A DNA stretch of 64,000 nucleotides from UBA4615 sp046046245 (GCA_046046245.1 JBJOKE010000029.1:62001-126000); one strand, 5' to 3'. Counted from the stretch's first letter, positions 1 to 8,850 are shown. Numbers and translations are program-made. The notes: a model not told the origin generated them from the sequence alone.

Positions 1-78
1 CGGGCACCCCCTCCGGCGCGCCCACGACTCCCGTGGCGTCGCCGGCGTCGTCCCACCGTTGAGCAGGAGACCTCACAG

Positions 79-1284
79 ATGAAACGTCGCTTCCTCGCCA
101 CTGCGCTCGCCGGCGCCGCGTTCGCGCTCGTCGGCTCGCCCGCCGTCGCCCAGAAGAAGTACGACCCGGGCGCGACCGACAAGGAGATCAAGATCGGTGG
201 CATCAGCCCCTATTCGGGCCCGGCCTCCGCGTACGGCTCGATCGGCAAGGCGATCGACGCGTACTTCAAGAAGGTCAACGCCGAGGGCGGCATCAACGGC
301 CGCCAGGTGAAGTTCGTCTCGCTCGACGACGGCTACAACCCGGCGCGGACGGTCGAGCAGGCCCGCAAGCTGGTCGAGCAGGAAGAGGTGCTCCTGCTGT
401 TCAACACGCTGGGCACGCCGCCGAACACGGCGATCCACAAGTACATGAACCAGAAGAAGGTGCCGCAGCTGTTCGTCGCGACCGGCGCCACGCTCTGGGG
501 TGATCCGAAGAACTTCCCCTGGACGATGGGCTGGCAGCCGAACTACCAGGGCGAGGGCAAGATCTACGCGCAGCACATCCTCGACACCAAGCCGAACGCG
601 AAGATCGGCATCCTGATGCAGAACGACGACTACGGTCGCGACTACCTCAAGGGCTTCCTCGACGGGCTGGGCGACAAGGCCAAGTCGATGGTCGTCAAGC
701 AGGTGACCTACGAGGTCACCGATCCGACCGTCGACTCGCAGATGGTCGAGCTGAAGGCCTCGGGCGCGGACACCTTCTTCAACATCACCACGCCGAAGTT
801 CGCGGCGCAGGCGATCAAGAAGGCGGCCGAGATCGGCTGGAAGCCCGTGCACTACCTGAACTCGGTGTCGAACGCGGCCGGTACGGTGATGAACACCGCG
901 GGTGCCGAGAACGGCATCGGCGTGATCTCGGCCTTCTACCTGAAGGACCCGACCGATCCGCAGTGGCAGAACAGCCAGGAGTACAAGGACTGGCTCGCGT
1001 GGATGCAGAAGTACTACGCGGGCGGCGACCTGAAGGACAACCTGAACGTGTTCGGCTACACCGTCGCGCAGACGCTGGTGCAGGTGCTCAAGCAGGCCGG
1101 GGACAACCTGACCCGCGAGAACATCATGAAGCAGGCCGCAAGCCTCGACATGACGCTGCCGATGCTGCTGCCCGGCGTGAACATCAAGACCGCCGCGGAC
1201 GACTTCTTCCCGATCGAGCGCGAGCAGCTGGCGCGCTGGGACGGCAAGACCTGGGTGCTCTTCGGCAAGGTGATGGGTCGGTGA
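79..1284 (+). CDS. ABC transporter substrate-binding protein, branched-chain amino acid (LivJ/HAAT) type
   Basis: This is a 401-residue periplasmic binding protein of the type I fold used by branched-chain amino acid and aromatic-acid ABC importers. Residues 1-24 form a Sec signal peptide (MKRR, a hydrophobic run, cleavage after AVA). The mature part opens with DKEIKIGGISPYSGPAS, typical of the Peripla_BP_6 family, and the length is normal. An AGGAG Shine-Dalgarno lies about 10 nt before the ATG. No permease or ATPase gene is visible to its right; those could lie left of the window. The acyl-CoA ligase that follows suggests, by inference, a ligand that is activated to a CoA ester, such as an aromatic or fatty acid. 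The true ligand cannot be read from the sequence. Confidence 0.93.
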   Translation: MKRRFLATALAGAAFALVGSPAVAQKKYDPGATDKEIKIGGISPYSGPASAYGSIGKAIDAYFKKVNAEGGINGRQVKFVSLDDGYNPARTVEQARKLVEQEEVLLLFNTLGTPPNTAIHKYMNQKKVPQLFVATGATLWGDPKNFPWTMGWQPNYQGEGKIYAQHILDTKPNAKIGILMQNDDYGRDYLKGFLDGLGDKAKSMVVKQVTYEVTDPTVDSQMVELKASGADTFFNITTPKFAAQAIKKAAEIGWKPVHYLNSVSNAAGTVMNTAGAENGIGVISAFYLKDPTDPQWQNSQEYKDWLAWMQKYYAGGDLKDNLNVFGYTVAQTLVQVLKQAGDNLTRENIMKQAASLDMTLPMLLPGVNIKTAADDFFPIEREQLARWDGKTWVLFGKVMGR

Positions 1285-1321
1285 TCCGTCGATCCTGAAC
1301 CGGTCCGGGCCGCGACCCGGT

Positions 1322-1360
1322 CGGGCCCGCCCGCTTTGCGCGCGCGGGCCCGTTTCTTTT
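1322..1360 (+). terminator. Rho-independent terminator after the ABC binding protein
   Basis: A perfect 9-bp stem (cgggcccgc at 1322-1330, gcgggcccg at 1344-1352) closes a 13-nt loop and is followed at once by TTTCTTTT. This is a textbook intrinsic terminator 38 nt after the stop codon. It separates the binding protein from the acyl-CoA ligase, so the two are probably not one transcript unless readthrough occurs. Confidence 0.88.
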
Positions 1361-1387
1361 CATTGCCTACCACCGCCGCCAGACGCC

Positions 1388-2962
1388 ATGACCGACGTGC
1401 TCGACGACCCGCAGGTCTTCATCCCCGACGTGATCGCCAACCACGCGCGCTTCCAGCCGCGCAAGGAGGCCGTGGTCTGCGGCGACGTGCGCCGCAGCTG
1501 GGGCGACTTCGACGCGAACGTCAGCCGCATCGCGCACGCGCTGCTCGCCGCCGGCGTGGCACGGGGCGACCGCGTCGCGGTGATGATGGGCAACCGGGTC
1601 GAGATGCTCGAGGCGGTGTTCGGCATCGTGCGCGCCGGCGGCTGTGCGGTGCCGCTCTCGGGGCTGCTGACCGGCGCGCAGCTCGCGGGGCTCGTCGCCG
1701 ACTCGGGGGCGATCGGCGCGTTCACCACCGCCGACTTCCGCGCGAAGCTCGACGCGCTGCCCGAGCGGCCCGCCTGCCTGCGCGCGGACCTGCTCGTGGC
1801 GGCCGACGAGGGGGCCGCGGCGCCGTGGCGGTCGCTCGCCGCCTTCGTCGACGGCATGCCCTCGACCGTCCCGCCGGTGACCTGCCGGATGGACGACCCG
1901 TTCAACATCATCTACTCGTCGGGCACCACCGGCCTGCCGAAGGGCATCGTGCAGACGCACCGCGCGCGCCAGCACTGGGCCTGGTCGAACGCGCTCGAGC
2001 TCGGCGTGCGCGACACCAGCCGCGGCCTCACCACCACCTCGCTCTACTCGAACGGCACCTGGCTCACGATGCTGCCGGTGCTCTGGTGCGGCGGCACGCT
2101 GGTGGTGATGCCGGCCTTCGATCCGAGGCGTTTCCTCGAGCTCGTCCGCGACGAGCGCATCACGCATACCTTCATGGTCCCCGCGCAGTTCATCGCGGTG
2201 CTCGCGGACCCCACGCTCGACGGCGCGGACACCGCGTCGCTGCAGTCGATCCTGTGCGCCGGCTCGCCGCTGCGGCCGGACACCAAGCGGCAGGTGATCG
2301 AGCGCTTCGGCCCGAAGCTCACCGAGCTCTACGGCTTCTCCGAGGGCTTCGCGACGATGCTCAAGCCCTGGCATCCGGCCGAGAAGTTCGAGACCGTGGG
2401 CACGCCGGTGATCGGCTTCGAGATCCGGATCCTCGACGACGCGGGCCGCGAGCTGCCGCGCGGCGAGACCGGCGAGATCGCGGGCTACGGCGGCGGGATG
2501 ATGGCCGGCTACCACGGCCGCCCGGAGGAGACCGCGAAGCTCGTCTGGCGCGACGAGCGCGGTCGCACGTTCATCCGCTCGGGCGACGTCGGCCGGCTCG
2601 ACGCCGATGGCTTCCTCTCGATCCTCGACCGCAAGAAGGACATGATCATCAGCGGCGGGTTCAACGTGTTCCCGAGCGATCTCGAGCAGGTGGTGGCGCA
2701 GCACCCGGCGGTCCGCGACGTGACGGTGATCGGCATCCCGCACGAGCGCTGGGGCGAGACGCCGCTCGCGCTGGTGATCCGCGTGCCGGGGGCGACGGTC
2801 ACCGAGGACGAGCTGCTCGCCTGGGCCAACGGGCGGCTGGGCAAGCACCAGCGGCTGGGTGCCGTCGAGTTCCGCGACGACTTCCCTCGCAACGCGCTGG
2901 GCAAGGTGCTGAAGAAGGACCTGAGGGCGCCGTACTGGGCGAAGGCGGGTCGCACGCTCTGA
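1388..2962 (+). CDS. AMP-dependent acyl-CoA synthetase/ligase (ANL superfamily)
   Basis: This 524-residue enzyme of the acyl/aryl-CoA ligase family activates a carboxylic acid through an acyl-AMP to a CoA thioester. The P-loop-like A3 motif SSGTTGLPKG lies near residues 177-186. The A7/A8 hinge region (GDVGRLDADGF followed by DRKKDMIISGG) lies near 400-425, and the catalytic A10 lysine motif LGKVLKK sits close to the C-terminus. Length and motif order are standard. The substrate cannot be told from sequence; medium-chain, aromatic and crotonobetaine-type ligases all look alike here. It starts 28 nt after the preceding terminator's T-tract and ends against a convergent gene. Confidence 0.93.
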   Translation: MTDVLDDPQVFIPDVIANHARFQPRKEAVVCGDVRRSWGDFDANVSRIAHALLAAGVARGDRVAVMMGNRVEMLEAVFGIVRAGGCAVPLSGLLTGAQLAGLVADSGAIGAFTTADFRAKLDALPERPACLRADLLVAADEGAAAPWRSLAAFVDGMPSTVPPVTCRMDDPFNIIYSSGTTGLPKGIVQTHRARQHWAWSNALELGVRDTSRGLTTTSLYSNGTWLTMLPVLWCGGTLVVMPAFDPRRFLELVRDERITHTFMVPAQFIAVLADPTLDGADTASLQSILCAGSPLRPDTKRQVIERFGPKLTELYGFSEGFATMLKPWHPAEKFETVGTPVIGFEIRILDDAGRELPRGETGEIAGYGGGMMAGYHGRPEETAKLVWRDERGRTFIRSGDVGRLDADGFLSILDRKKDMIISGGFNVFPSDLEQVVAQHPAVRDVTVIGIPHERWGETPLALVIRVPGATVTEDELLAWANGRLGKHQRLGAVEFRDDFPRNALGKVLKKDLRAPYWAKAGRTL

Positions 2963-3005
2963 CCCGGCGCGCGACGCGGCGCCGCGCGTGCGCGGCGCGG
3001 GTCAG
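2959..3005. terminator. Bidirectional terminator-like hairpin between convergent genes
   Basis: ctgacccggcgc (2959-2970) pairs with gcgcgggtcag (2995-3005) with a single bulge, and the GC-rich centre can fold further. The stop codon of the ligase (TGA 2960-2962) and that of the convergent gene (TGA on the minus strand, 3002-3004) both lie inside the arms. There is no T-tract on either side, so the terminator role is an inference from position and symmetry. Confidence 0.5.
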
Positions 3006-3619
3006 GCGCCGTCGATCCTGATCGAGGCCCCCGCCGCCTGGACCGCGATCAGTCGCTGCAGCGCGTGCGCGTGTGCGACGCCCGTCGCGGGGCGGCTGTG
3101 GGCGCGCAGTCCGGCGGCCTCGCCGCCGAACTCGAGTCTCGACCCCTGCGGCGAGTCGACCGTGCGCGCGGGGCCAGCGCAGGCGTCCAGCACGCGGCGA
3201 GCGAAGGCCTGCACGTCGGGGCATGCCCCCGCGGATTCGCCGCTGACCAGCACGGCCCCGACCTTGGAGTGCAGCGCGAAGGCGAGGCGGCCGTCGTGCA
3301 GCCTGCGCAGCTGCAGGACCGGCGATGCGTCCGGGGCGCCGTCATGGGCCGCGTCCGGTTCGGTCGCGGGGCGCGCCGGATCGTCCCGCCGGGGCGACTC
3401 GATCGTCGCGCCGGAGGGCATCGGCGCAGGCACCGCGTTCGCGGTCGTCGTACCTGGGCTCGCCCGGTCCGGACGACGGGTCTCGGACCCGGCGGCACGG
3501 GACCCCGGCCAAGGCGCCGTCGCCCGGTCGGCGGCCGGCGTCGGTGCGACCCGCCCCGTGGCAGCGAGCCAGTCGATGGGCGTCAGCTCGAGGAAGGCCG
3601 GGATCCGAAGCGTCGACAT
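3002..3619 (-). CDS. Hypothetical protein with a low-complexity linker
   Basis: I do not recognise this 205-residue protein. The start is placed at the ATG giving MSTLRIPAFLELTPIDWL, because further upstream the frame only shadows the next gene. Residues about 20-95 are Ala/Pro/Thr/Arg-rich and look disordered. A more ordered C-terminal half begins near LQLRRLHDGRLAFALHSKVG, with alternating hydrophobic residues suggesting a small beta-rich domain (LAFALHSKVGAVLVSGES), and ends AVQAAGASIRIDGA. No signal peptide or membrane segment is visible. It is convergent with the acyl-CoA ligase and lies 181 nt downstream of the HAD hydrolase gene on the same strand. Coding potential rests on one clean frame with sensible composition in its C-terminal half. 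Confidence 0.55.
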   Translation of the reverse strand: MSTLRIPAFLELTPIDWLAATGRVAPTPAADRATAPWPGSRAAGSETRRPDRASPGTTTANAVPAPMPSGATIESPRRDDPARPATEPDAAHDGAPDASPVLQLRRLHDGRLAFALHSKVGAVLVSGESAGACPDVQAFARRVLDACAGPARTVDSPQGSRLEFGGEAAGLRAHSRPATGVAHAHALQRLIAVQAAGASIRIDGA

Positions 3620-3800
3620 CGGGGGCACCGGAAGCGAGAGGGTGTCCGATGGTGTCCGGTGGACGCGGCGGCCGGTGGCATCGGACCCCGCGATCGGACT
3701 GCGGGACCCGACGGCCGTACGGGGGCCCGTTGCGTGCGGACCCCAGGCCTCGCGCGTACACCGCCGCGGGCCCGCGGCGCTTGCGCCGAAAGGGGTCGAC

Positions 3801-4475
3801 TCAGCGGTCGGTCGAGTCGGCGGCGGCGCCGTCGATCCGGACCTCGTGGCGGGCGAGCGCGGCGTGCGCGTCGTCGGCCGAGCGCACGCGCTCGGCGCGC
3901 AGACCGGCCGCGCGCGCGCCGGCGACGTTGGCATCGGTGTCGTCGACGAACAGGATGCGCCCGGGCGGCACGCCGATCGTGCGGGCCACGGCCTCGAAGG
4001 CGCGGGCCTCCGGCTTGCGCGCGCCGAGCTCGAACGACATGAAGCAGCGCTCGAAGGGCGCGAGCTGCGCGGCGTACTCGACGCAGAACTGCCGGTGGTG
4101 CGCCGGGTTGGTGTTCGAGAACAGGTAGGTGGGTCGGCTGCGGCGCGCGCGCTCGAGCAGCGCGTGCATGCCCGGCACCGGACCGGTGAAGATCTCGGCC
4201 CAGCCGGCGGCGATCGCATCCGGGCCGAGGCCCAGGCCGAGCCGCCGGTCGACGTGCGCGAACCAGGCGGCGTCGTCGAGCTCGCCGCGCTCGTGGCGGT
4301 GGAAGGCCTCGTCGAAGGCGAAGGCCGCGGCGACCTCGGCCGGATCGCGGCCGGCGGCGCGCGCCCAGGCTGCGAAGATGCGGTGGAAGTCGATGCCGAG
4401 GACGACGCCGCCGAGGTCGAACAGCAGCGCGTCGACCGCGTCGACCGCGTCGGACGCGGCGAGGGGCCCGGGCAC
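3801..4475 (-). CDS. HAD-superfamily phosphatase, YihX-like
   Basis: This is a 224-residue haloacid dehalogenase-type hydrolase. Motif I is LLFDLGGVVLGID. The nucleophile Asp is followed by LGG rather than the usual DxDxT/V, as in the YihX (glucose-1-phosphate phosphatase) subgroup. Motif II is the Ser/Asn in YLFSNTNPAHH, the motif III Lys is in GARKPE, and motif IV is ILFVDDTDANV. The helical cap between motifs I and II has normal size. The start is a GTG 16 nt downstream of the chagasin-like gene's stop, so the two are probably co-transcribed. The N-terminus carries a short repeat (SDAVDAVDA) from a duplicated GCGGTCGAC unit. The physiological substrate is unknown. Confidence 0.85.
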   Translation of the reverse strand: MPGPLAASDAVDAVDALLFDLGGVVLGIDFHRIFAAWARAAGRDPAEVAAAFAFDEAFHRHERGELDDAAWFAHVDRRLGLGLGPDAIAAGWAEIFTGPVPGMHALLERARRSRPTYLFSNTNPAHHRQFCVEYAAQLAPFERCFMSFELGARKPEARAFEAVARTIGVPPGRILFVDDTDANVAGARAAGLRAERVRSADDAHAALARHEVRIDGAAADSTDR

Positions 4476-4491
4476 GACCGCGACGCCCGGC

Positions 4492-4947
4492 TCAGCGCAC
4501 CTCGATGCGGAAGGTCGCGCGCTGCGCCGGCGCGACGTCCCGCGGATCGCTGGGCCGCCGGTACGTGAAGCCGATCATGCCCGCGCCCGCGCGCACGGCC
4601 TCGAAGGTCCAGACCTCCTGGCCCGGCGCGCCGACGAGGTTGCCGCGCTGCGACTCGAGGCGCGAGACGCCGATCGGGCGCACCGCGTCGGGCACGGGGT
4701 CGACCAGCTCCCAGCGGTAGCCGGTCGACGGGTTCGAAGGCAGTCGCAGCTCGAAGGTCTCGCCCGGCCGCGCGTCGATCCGCGCGGTGCGCAGGTCGTA
4801 GGCCCGCGGCCCGCCGTCGGACGGCTGCGCGGGCGCGGTGCCGTTGATCGGCGCGGCCATGCAGCCGGCCAGCAGCGCGGCGGCCAGCACGCCGGCAAGG
4901 CCGGTCGCGGCGGCGCCCGCCGGGTGGATCGTCCTGTCCTTCGTCAT
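4492..4947 (-). CDS. Chagasin-like (I42 family) protease-inhibitor lipoprotein
   Basis: This 151-residue predicted lipoprotein has a hydrophobic N-terminus with a LAGC lipobox ending near residue 29. The mature part carries the hallmarks of inhibitor family I42: the NPSTGYRW loop, a GAPGQEVWTFEA segment (the G-x-x-G loop before the conserved WxF strand) and RRPSD in place of the RPW loop. Family members block papain-like cysteine proteases, and bacterial members are usually periplasmic. A GGGAG Shine-Dalgarno sits 5 nt before the ATG. No cysteine protease gene is nearby, so the target is unknown. It may instead protect the cell from external proteases or regulate an exported one; that is inference. 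Confidence 0.8.
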   Translation of the reverse strand: MTKDRTIHPAGAAATGLAGVLAAALLAGCMAAPINGTAPAQPSDGGPRAYDLRTARIDARPGETFELRLPSNPSTGYRWELVDPVPDAVRPIGVSRLESQRGNLVGAPGQEVWTFEAVRAGAGMIGFTYRRPSDPRDVAPAQRATFRIEVR

Positions 4948-4987
4948 CGTCGCTCCCGAGGCCGGCGTCGGCGCCGGCCCCGAGATG

Positions 4988-6268
4988 CTACACGCCGCCC
5001 GCGACCGTCCCCCGCGACGGCGCCTGCAGCAGGATGACCGAGCAGGCGGCCTCGTCGAAACCGATCACGCCGCCGCCGTTCTCGGCGAGGCCGATGTCGG
5101 CCCGGCGCGCCTGTCGCGGGCCGGCCTCGCGGCGCAGCTGCAGCGCGAGCTCGTGGATCATCGACAGGCCGGTGGCGCCGACCGGATGGCCCTTCGAGAC
5201 GAGGCCGCCCGACAGGTTGACCGGCCGCTCGCCGTCGAGCGCGGTGGCGCCCGACGCGACGTAGGCGCCGCCCGCCCCGTCGTCGCAGAAGCCGAGCATC
5301 TCGCACTGGTAGAGCTCGCTGAACGAGGTCGCGTCGTGGACCTCGGCGACGTCGACGTCGGCCGGGCCGAGGCCGGCGGCCGCGTAGGCGCGCCGTGCGG
5401 CGGCGCGCGACAGGCCGGGCTCGTCGAGCGCGCGGTACTTGCCGCCCGACAGCGCGGCCGCACGGATCCGGACCGCGCGGTCGCGCACCCGCGCGGGCAG
5501 CGTGGCCAGCACGGCCGAGGAGATGACGAGCGCCGCGGCCGCGCCGTCGCCGATCGGCGCGCACATCGAGCGGGTCAGCGGCGCGCTCACCACGCGGTCG
5601 GCGAGCACCTGCCCGGGCGTGAGCTCGAAGCGGTACTGCGCGAGCGGGTTCAGCGCGCCCATCGCGTGGTTCTTCGACGCGCCGGCGGCGATCTGCGCGG
5701 CGGTCGTGCCCCAGCGGCGCATGTGCCAGGCGGCCTGCGTCGCGTAGGTGTCCATGAACAGCGTGCCACCGCCCGCGCCCGGATCGAAGGGCTTGCCGGC
5801 GACCTCGCCGGCGCGTCGGTAGTAGGTCTCCCAGTCGTCCGGGTCGAGCCGGTCGATGCCGCCCTCGAAGAGCGCGCGGGTCCGCGCCGGGTCGTCTGGG
5901 AAAAAGGTCTTTTCCACGCCGATCGCGAGCGACATCCCGGCCTGGCCCGACAGGACGTCCTTCCAGGCGCCCTGGAAGGCCATCGACGCGGTCGCGCAGC
6001 CGCCCTCGACGTTGGTCACCGGCACCCGCTCCGGGAAGCGGCGATCGCGCACCAGCGGCACGAAGCAGACCTGGCCGCGGATGTTCGACTGGCCCCAGCG
6101 GTCCATCCCGCAGTTGCCGAACCAGGCCGACTCGATGCGGCCGCCGTCCTCGAGGCCGGCGTCGGCGAGCACGGCCTCGTAGGCCTCGCGGGTGAGGTCC
6201 TTGAACGACGCGTCGGGCCGGCGGCCGAACGCGGTGCACGAGACGCCGATCACGTACGCGTCGGACAT
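4988..6268 (-). CDS. Thiolase family protein (SCP-x / acetyl-CoA acetyltransferase-like)
   Basis: This 426-residue protein belongs to the thiolase superfamily, in the branch close to the thiolase domain of sterol carrier protein x. The likely nucleophilic Cys is in VEGGCATAS near residue 96. The EVHDATSFSEL segment near 310 supplies the branch-specific His, and the C-terminal LVSKGHPVGATG motif carries the catalytic His. Such enzymes cleave 3-ketoacyl-CoA, often with branched or steroid side chains. Many relatives need a small DUF35 OB-fold partner, which is not seen next to this gene. It lies 13 nt downstream of the TauD-like dioxygenase and is probably translated from the same message. Confidence 0.88.
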   Translation of the reverse strand: MSDAYVIGVSCTAFGRRPDASFKDLTREAYEAVLADAGLEDGGRIESAWFGNCGMDRWGQSNIRGQVCFVPLVRDRRFPERVPVTNVEGGCATASMAFQGAWKDVLSGQAGMSLAIGVEKTFFPDDPARTRALFEGGIDRLDPDDWETYYRRAGEVAGKPFDPGAGGGTLFMDTYATQAAWHMRRWGTTAAQIAAGASKNHAMGALNPLAQYRFELTPGQVLADRVVSAPLTRSMCAPIGDGAAAALVISSAVLATLPARVRDRAVRIRAAALSGGKYRALDEPGLSRAAARRAYAAAGLGPADVDVAEVHDATSFSELYQCEMLGFCDDGAGGAYVASGATALDGERPVNLSGGLVSKGHPVGATGLSMIHELALQLRREAGPRQARRADIGLAENGGGVIGFDEAACSVILLQAPSRGTVAGGV

Positions 6269-6281
6269 GGCGCGGCCCCGC

Positions 6282-7157
6282 TCAGTGCGGGCGCCCGGCG
6301 GGCGCGGGAGCGAGCGGCGTGCGCTCGGCGATGGTGACCCGGCGCAGCAGCCGCCGGTGGCCCTCGTAGCCGCCGGTGGCGGCGTGCACCAGCCGGCGGT
6401 TGTCCCAGAGCAGCAGCATGTCGGGCGCCCAGCGGTGCCGATGGACGAACTCGGGCTTCTTCTGGTGCTCGAAGAGGCCGCGCAGGACGTCGGCGGACTC
6501 GGCCTCGTCCATGCCGTCGATGCCGATCGTGTAGCCGGGGCTCACGAAGAGCGCGGTGCGGCCGGTCTCGGGATGCGTGCGGGCGATCGGATGCAGCCGC
6601 GTGGCGAGCGCGTCGTCGCCGAAGCGGATCGCCATCGAGCGGCCGCGCGCGCGGTCGCGCTCGCCGTACATCCCGTCGCGTGCGTAGCCGCGGCGCGCCG
6701 AGTGGACGCCGAGCCGGCCGCGCAGCGCGTCGCGGTCGGCTGCGGGCAGCGCCTCCCAGGCGGCCTCGCCGCAGGCGAACAGCGTGTCGCCGCCCACCGG
6801 CGGCACGATCGCGGCGAGCAGCGCGGTGCCGGCCGGCGGGACCGGCAGGAAGCTCCAGTCGGAATGCCAGGTCTCGGCGAAGATCGGCGCCTGCTCGTCG
6901 GCCTCGCGGCGGATCTCGACGACGTGCGCGTGGCCGGGGATCGGCGCGATGAACGGATCGTCGCCGCGCGGCCCCAGGGCCAGCGTGAAGCGCTCGAGGT
7001 CCTCGATCGACATCGGCTGCCCGGGGAAGGCGACGACGCCGTGCGCGAGCCACGCGGCGCGGACCTCGGCGAGGGTCGCCTCGTCGAGCGGGGCGGTGAG
7101 ATCGACGCCGCGGACGATGGCGCCGCAGGCGGCGCCGCTCGGTTCGACGGTGAGCAT
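6282..7157 (-). CDS. TauD/TfdA family Fe(II)/2-oxoglutarate dioxygenase
   Basis: This 291-residue dioxygenase is complete. The metal-binding HxD is in ETWHSDWSF near residues 120-125, the distal His is in RRLVHAA, and the 2-oxoglutarate-binding Arg is in LLRRVTI near the C-terminus. The N-terminus (GAACGAIVRGVDLTAPLD) matches the family opening. Family members hydroxylate taurine, 2,4-D, alkyl sulfates, hypophosphite or carnitine precursors; the substrate here cannot be assigned. It is the first gene of a likely minus-strand operon with the thiolase, which points to degradation of an acyl or ether-type compound rather than sulfonate use. No sulfonate ABC genes lie nearby. Confidence 0.9.
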   Translation of the reverse strand: MLTVEPSGAACGAIVRGVDLTAPLDEATLAEVRAAWLAHGVVAFPGQPMSIEDLERFTLALGPRGDDPFIAPIPGHAHVVEIRREADEQAPIFAETWHSDWSFLPVPPAGTALLAAIVPPVGGDTLFACGEAAWEALPAADRDALRGRLGVHSARRGYARDGMYGERDRARGRSMAIRFGDDALATRLHPIARTHPETGRTALFVSPGYTIGIDGMDEAESADVLRGLFEHQKKPEFVHRHRWAPDMLLLWDNRRLVHAATGGYEGHRRLLRRVTIAERTPLAPAPAGRPH

Positions 7158-7275
7158 GGGGCTGTCTCCGTGTGGCGGCCGCGGTGGGTCGCGACGGGCG
7201 ACGGCCGGGGTCCGGTGCGGCCGATTGTTCGCGACGGGGCAGGGACGGTCAAGCGACCGCGGCCCCCGCGCCGGG

Positions 7276-8850
7276 TCAGTCGTCGCCGAAGCCGAGCGAC
7301 AGCTGCATCGTGTCGGCCGCGTCGGGGCGGCCGGCCGCGCGCGGCCGGCGTGCGCCTTCGCGCTGCGGATGGCGGCTGCCGTGTGTGGTCCACACCTGCC
7401 GCGACAGCCGCGCGGCCTCGGGGTCGCGACGCACCGCCCAGACCCGCTCGCGCGCCTCGCGGGCTGCGGTGTCCCAGTCCACGATCGGCGGCGGATAGTC
7501 GCCGTTGCCGAGCTCGGGCAGCCATGCTCGGACGAATCGGCCCTCGGGGTCCTGGTCGTGCTGCTGGCGCGCCGGGCTGTAGACGCGCGTGGCGTTGATG
7601 CCGGTCACGCCCGACTGCATGTGCAGCTGCGGCCAGTGGATGCCGGGCTCGTAGTCGACGAAGCGGCGCGCGAGCACGAGGCCGGGCTCGCGCCAGTGCA
7701 GCCACAGCGGGTAGGCCGCCACCGAGACCAGCATCGCGCGCATCCGGAAGTTCAGCCAGCCGGTCGCCTCGAGCATCCGCGTGCAGGCGTCGACGATCGG
7801 CCAGCCGGTCAGGCCGTCGCGCCACGCCGCGAGGCGCGCGTGCTCGGCGGTGTCGAGCGGGCCCTCGTTGCGCAGTCCGTCGAAGCCGCGGTGCGGGTTG
7901 CGGTGCTCGATCGCCGGTTCCGATTCGAGCTTCTGCACGAAGTGGCAGTGCCAGTGCAGTCGCGACTCGAAGGACTTCAGGCCGGCGCGCCGGTCGCGGT
8001 CGGTCTCGCCGCGGCGCACGGCCCAGGTCGTGCGGACCAGCTCGCGGACCGAGACCGTGCCCCAGGCGAGGTGCGGGGACAGGCGCGAGCAGTCGTCGGG
8101 CGCGGTCAGCGGCGAGGCCATGCCGGCGCGATAGCGGGCGAGCGGGTCGCCGAGGAAGCGCTCGAGGCAGGCGATCGCCTCGGTGCGGCCTCCCCGCTGG
8201 CGCAGCGGTGCGTCGCGCTCGTGGGGATAGACGACGGCGGGGTCGGGGACGGCATCGAGGCCCGGCGCGGCGGGTCGGGGCGCCAGCGGATCGGTGCCGG
8301 GGCGTGCCGGGCTGGCGAGCGGGCGCGGTGGCAGGCCGACGTCCGGGCGCGCGGACGTCGGTGGCGGCACGAGCCGCGCCGGCGCGGGCAGCGGCTCGTC
8401 CTGCATCCGGGCCATCCAGAGCGCGCTCCAGCGGTCGCGGTCCGCGAGGCGGCGCACCACGCCGTTCGACGGGGCTTCGGTCCATCGCAGCCCGCGTTCG
8501 CGCATCCAGCGGCCGACCGCGCGGTCGCGCGCGAAGCTCGCGGCGTTGCCGGTCTCCTCGTGCGACAGCAGCTCGAAGCCGCCGAAGCGCGCGTGCAGTG
8601 CGGCGAGCACCGCGCAGGCGTCGCCGCGGGCCGTCCACAGCCGCGAGCCCAGCGCGGCGAGCGCGGCGTCGAGCTCGACGAGGCACTCGCGCGCGAAGCC
8701 GAGGTGCCGCGCCGACGCGTCGGGCTCGCGCAGCAGCGCGGGCTCGGCGATCCACAGCGGCAGCACCGGATCGCCGCTCGCGGCGGCGCGGCCGAGCGGC
8801 GCGTGGTCGACGACGCGCAGGTCGCGCTTGAACCAGACGATGCGCAGCAC
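7276..8850 (-). CDS. phr: Cryptochrome/deoxyribodipyrimidine photolyase
   Basis: This 524-residue flavoprotein uses blue light to split UV-induced pyrimidine dimers. The N-terminal antenna domain opens IVWFKRDLRVVDHAPL. The C-terminal FAD domain contains LAWGTVSVREL, the FAD/DNA segment GLTGWPIVDACTRML and the family stretch GINATRVYSPARQ. The start is placed at the GTG before LRIVWFKRDLRV, because the frame continues upstream into the divergent DAHP synthase gene without homology. No clear Shine-Dalgarno precedes that GTG. A Pro/Ala-rich insert separates the two domains. Whether it is a CPD photolyase or a cryptochrome-like relative cannot be settled by eye. Confidence 0.9.
   Translation of the reverse strand: MLRIVWFKRDLRVVDHAPLGRAAASGDPVLPLWIAEPALLREPDASARHLGFARECLVELDAALAALGSRLWTARGDACAVLAALHARFGGFELLSHEETGNAASFARDRAVGRWMRERGLRWTEAPSNGVVRRLADRDRWSALWMARMQDEPLPAPARLVPPPTSARPDVGLPPRPLASPARPGTDPLAPRPAAPGLDAVPDPAVVYPHERDAPLRQRGGRTEAIACLERFLGDPLARYRAGMASPLTAPDDCSRLSPHLAWGTVSVRELVRTTWAVRRGETDRDRRAGLKSFESRLHWHCHFVQKLESEPAIEHRNPHRGFDGLRNEGPLDTAEHARLAAWRDGLTGWPIVDACTRMLEATGWLNFRMRAMLVSVAAYPLWLHWREPGLVLARRFVDYEPGIHWPQLHMQSGVTGINATRVYSPARQQHDQDPEGRFVRAWLPELGNGDYPPPIVDWDTAAREARERVWAVRRDPEAARLSRQVWTTHGSRHPQREGARRPRAAGRPDAADTMQLSLGFGDD

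Noticed and set aside
3002..4219. 405-residue extension of the hypothetical protein
   Set aside because: The N-terminal 200 residues are the out-of-frame shadow of the HAD phosphatase gene; the ATG at 3619 gives a sensible start.
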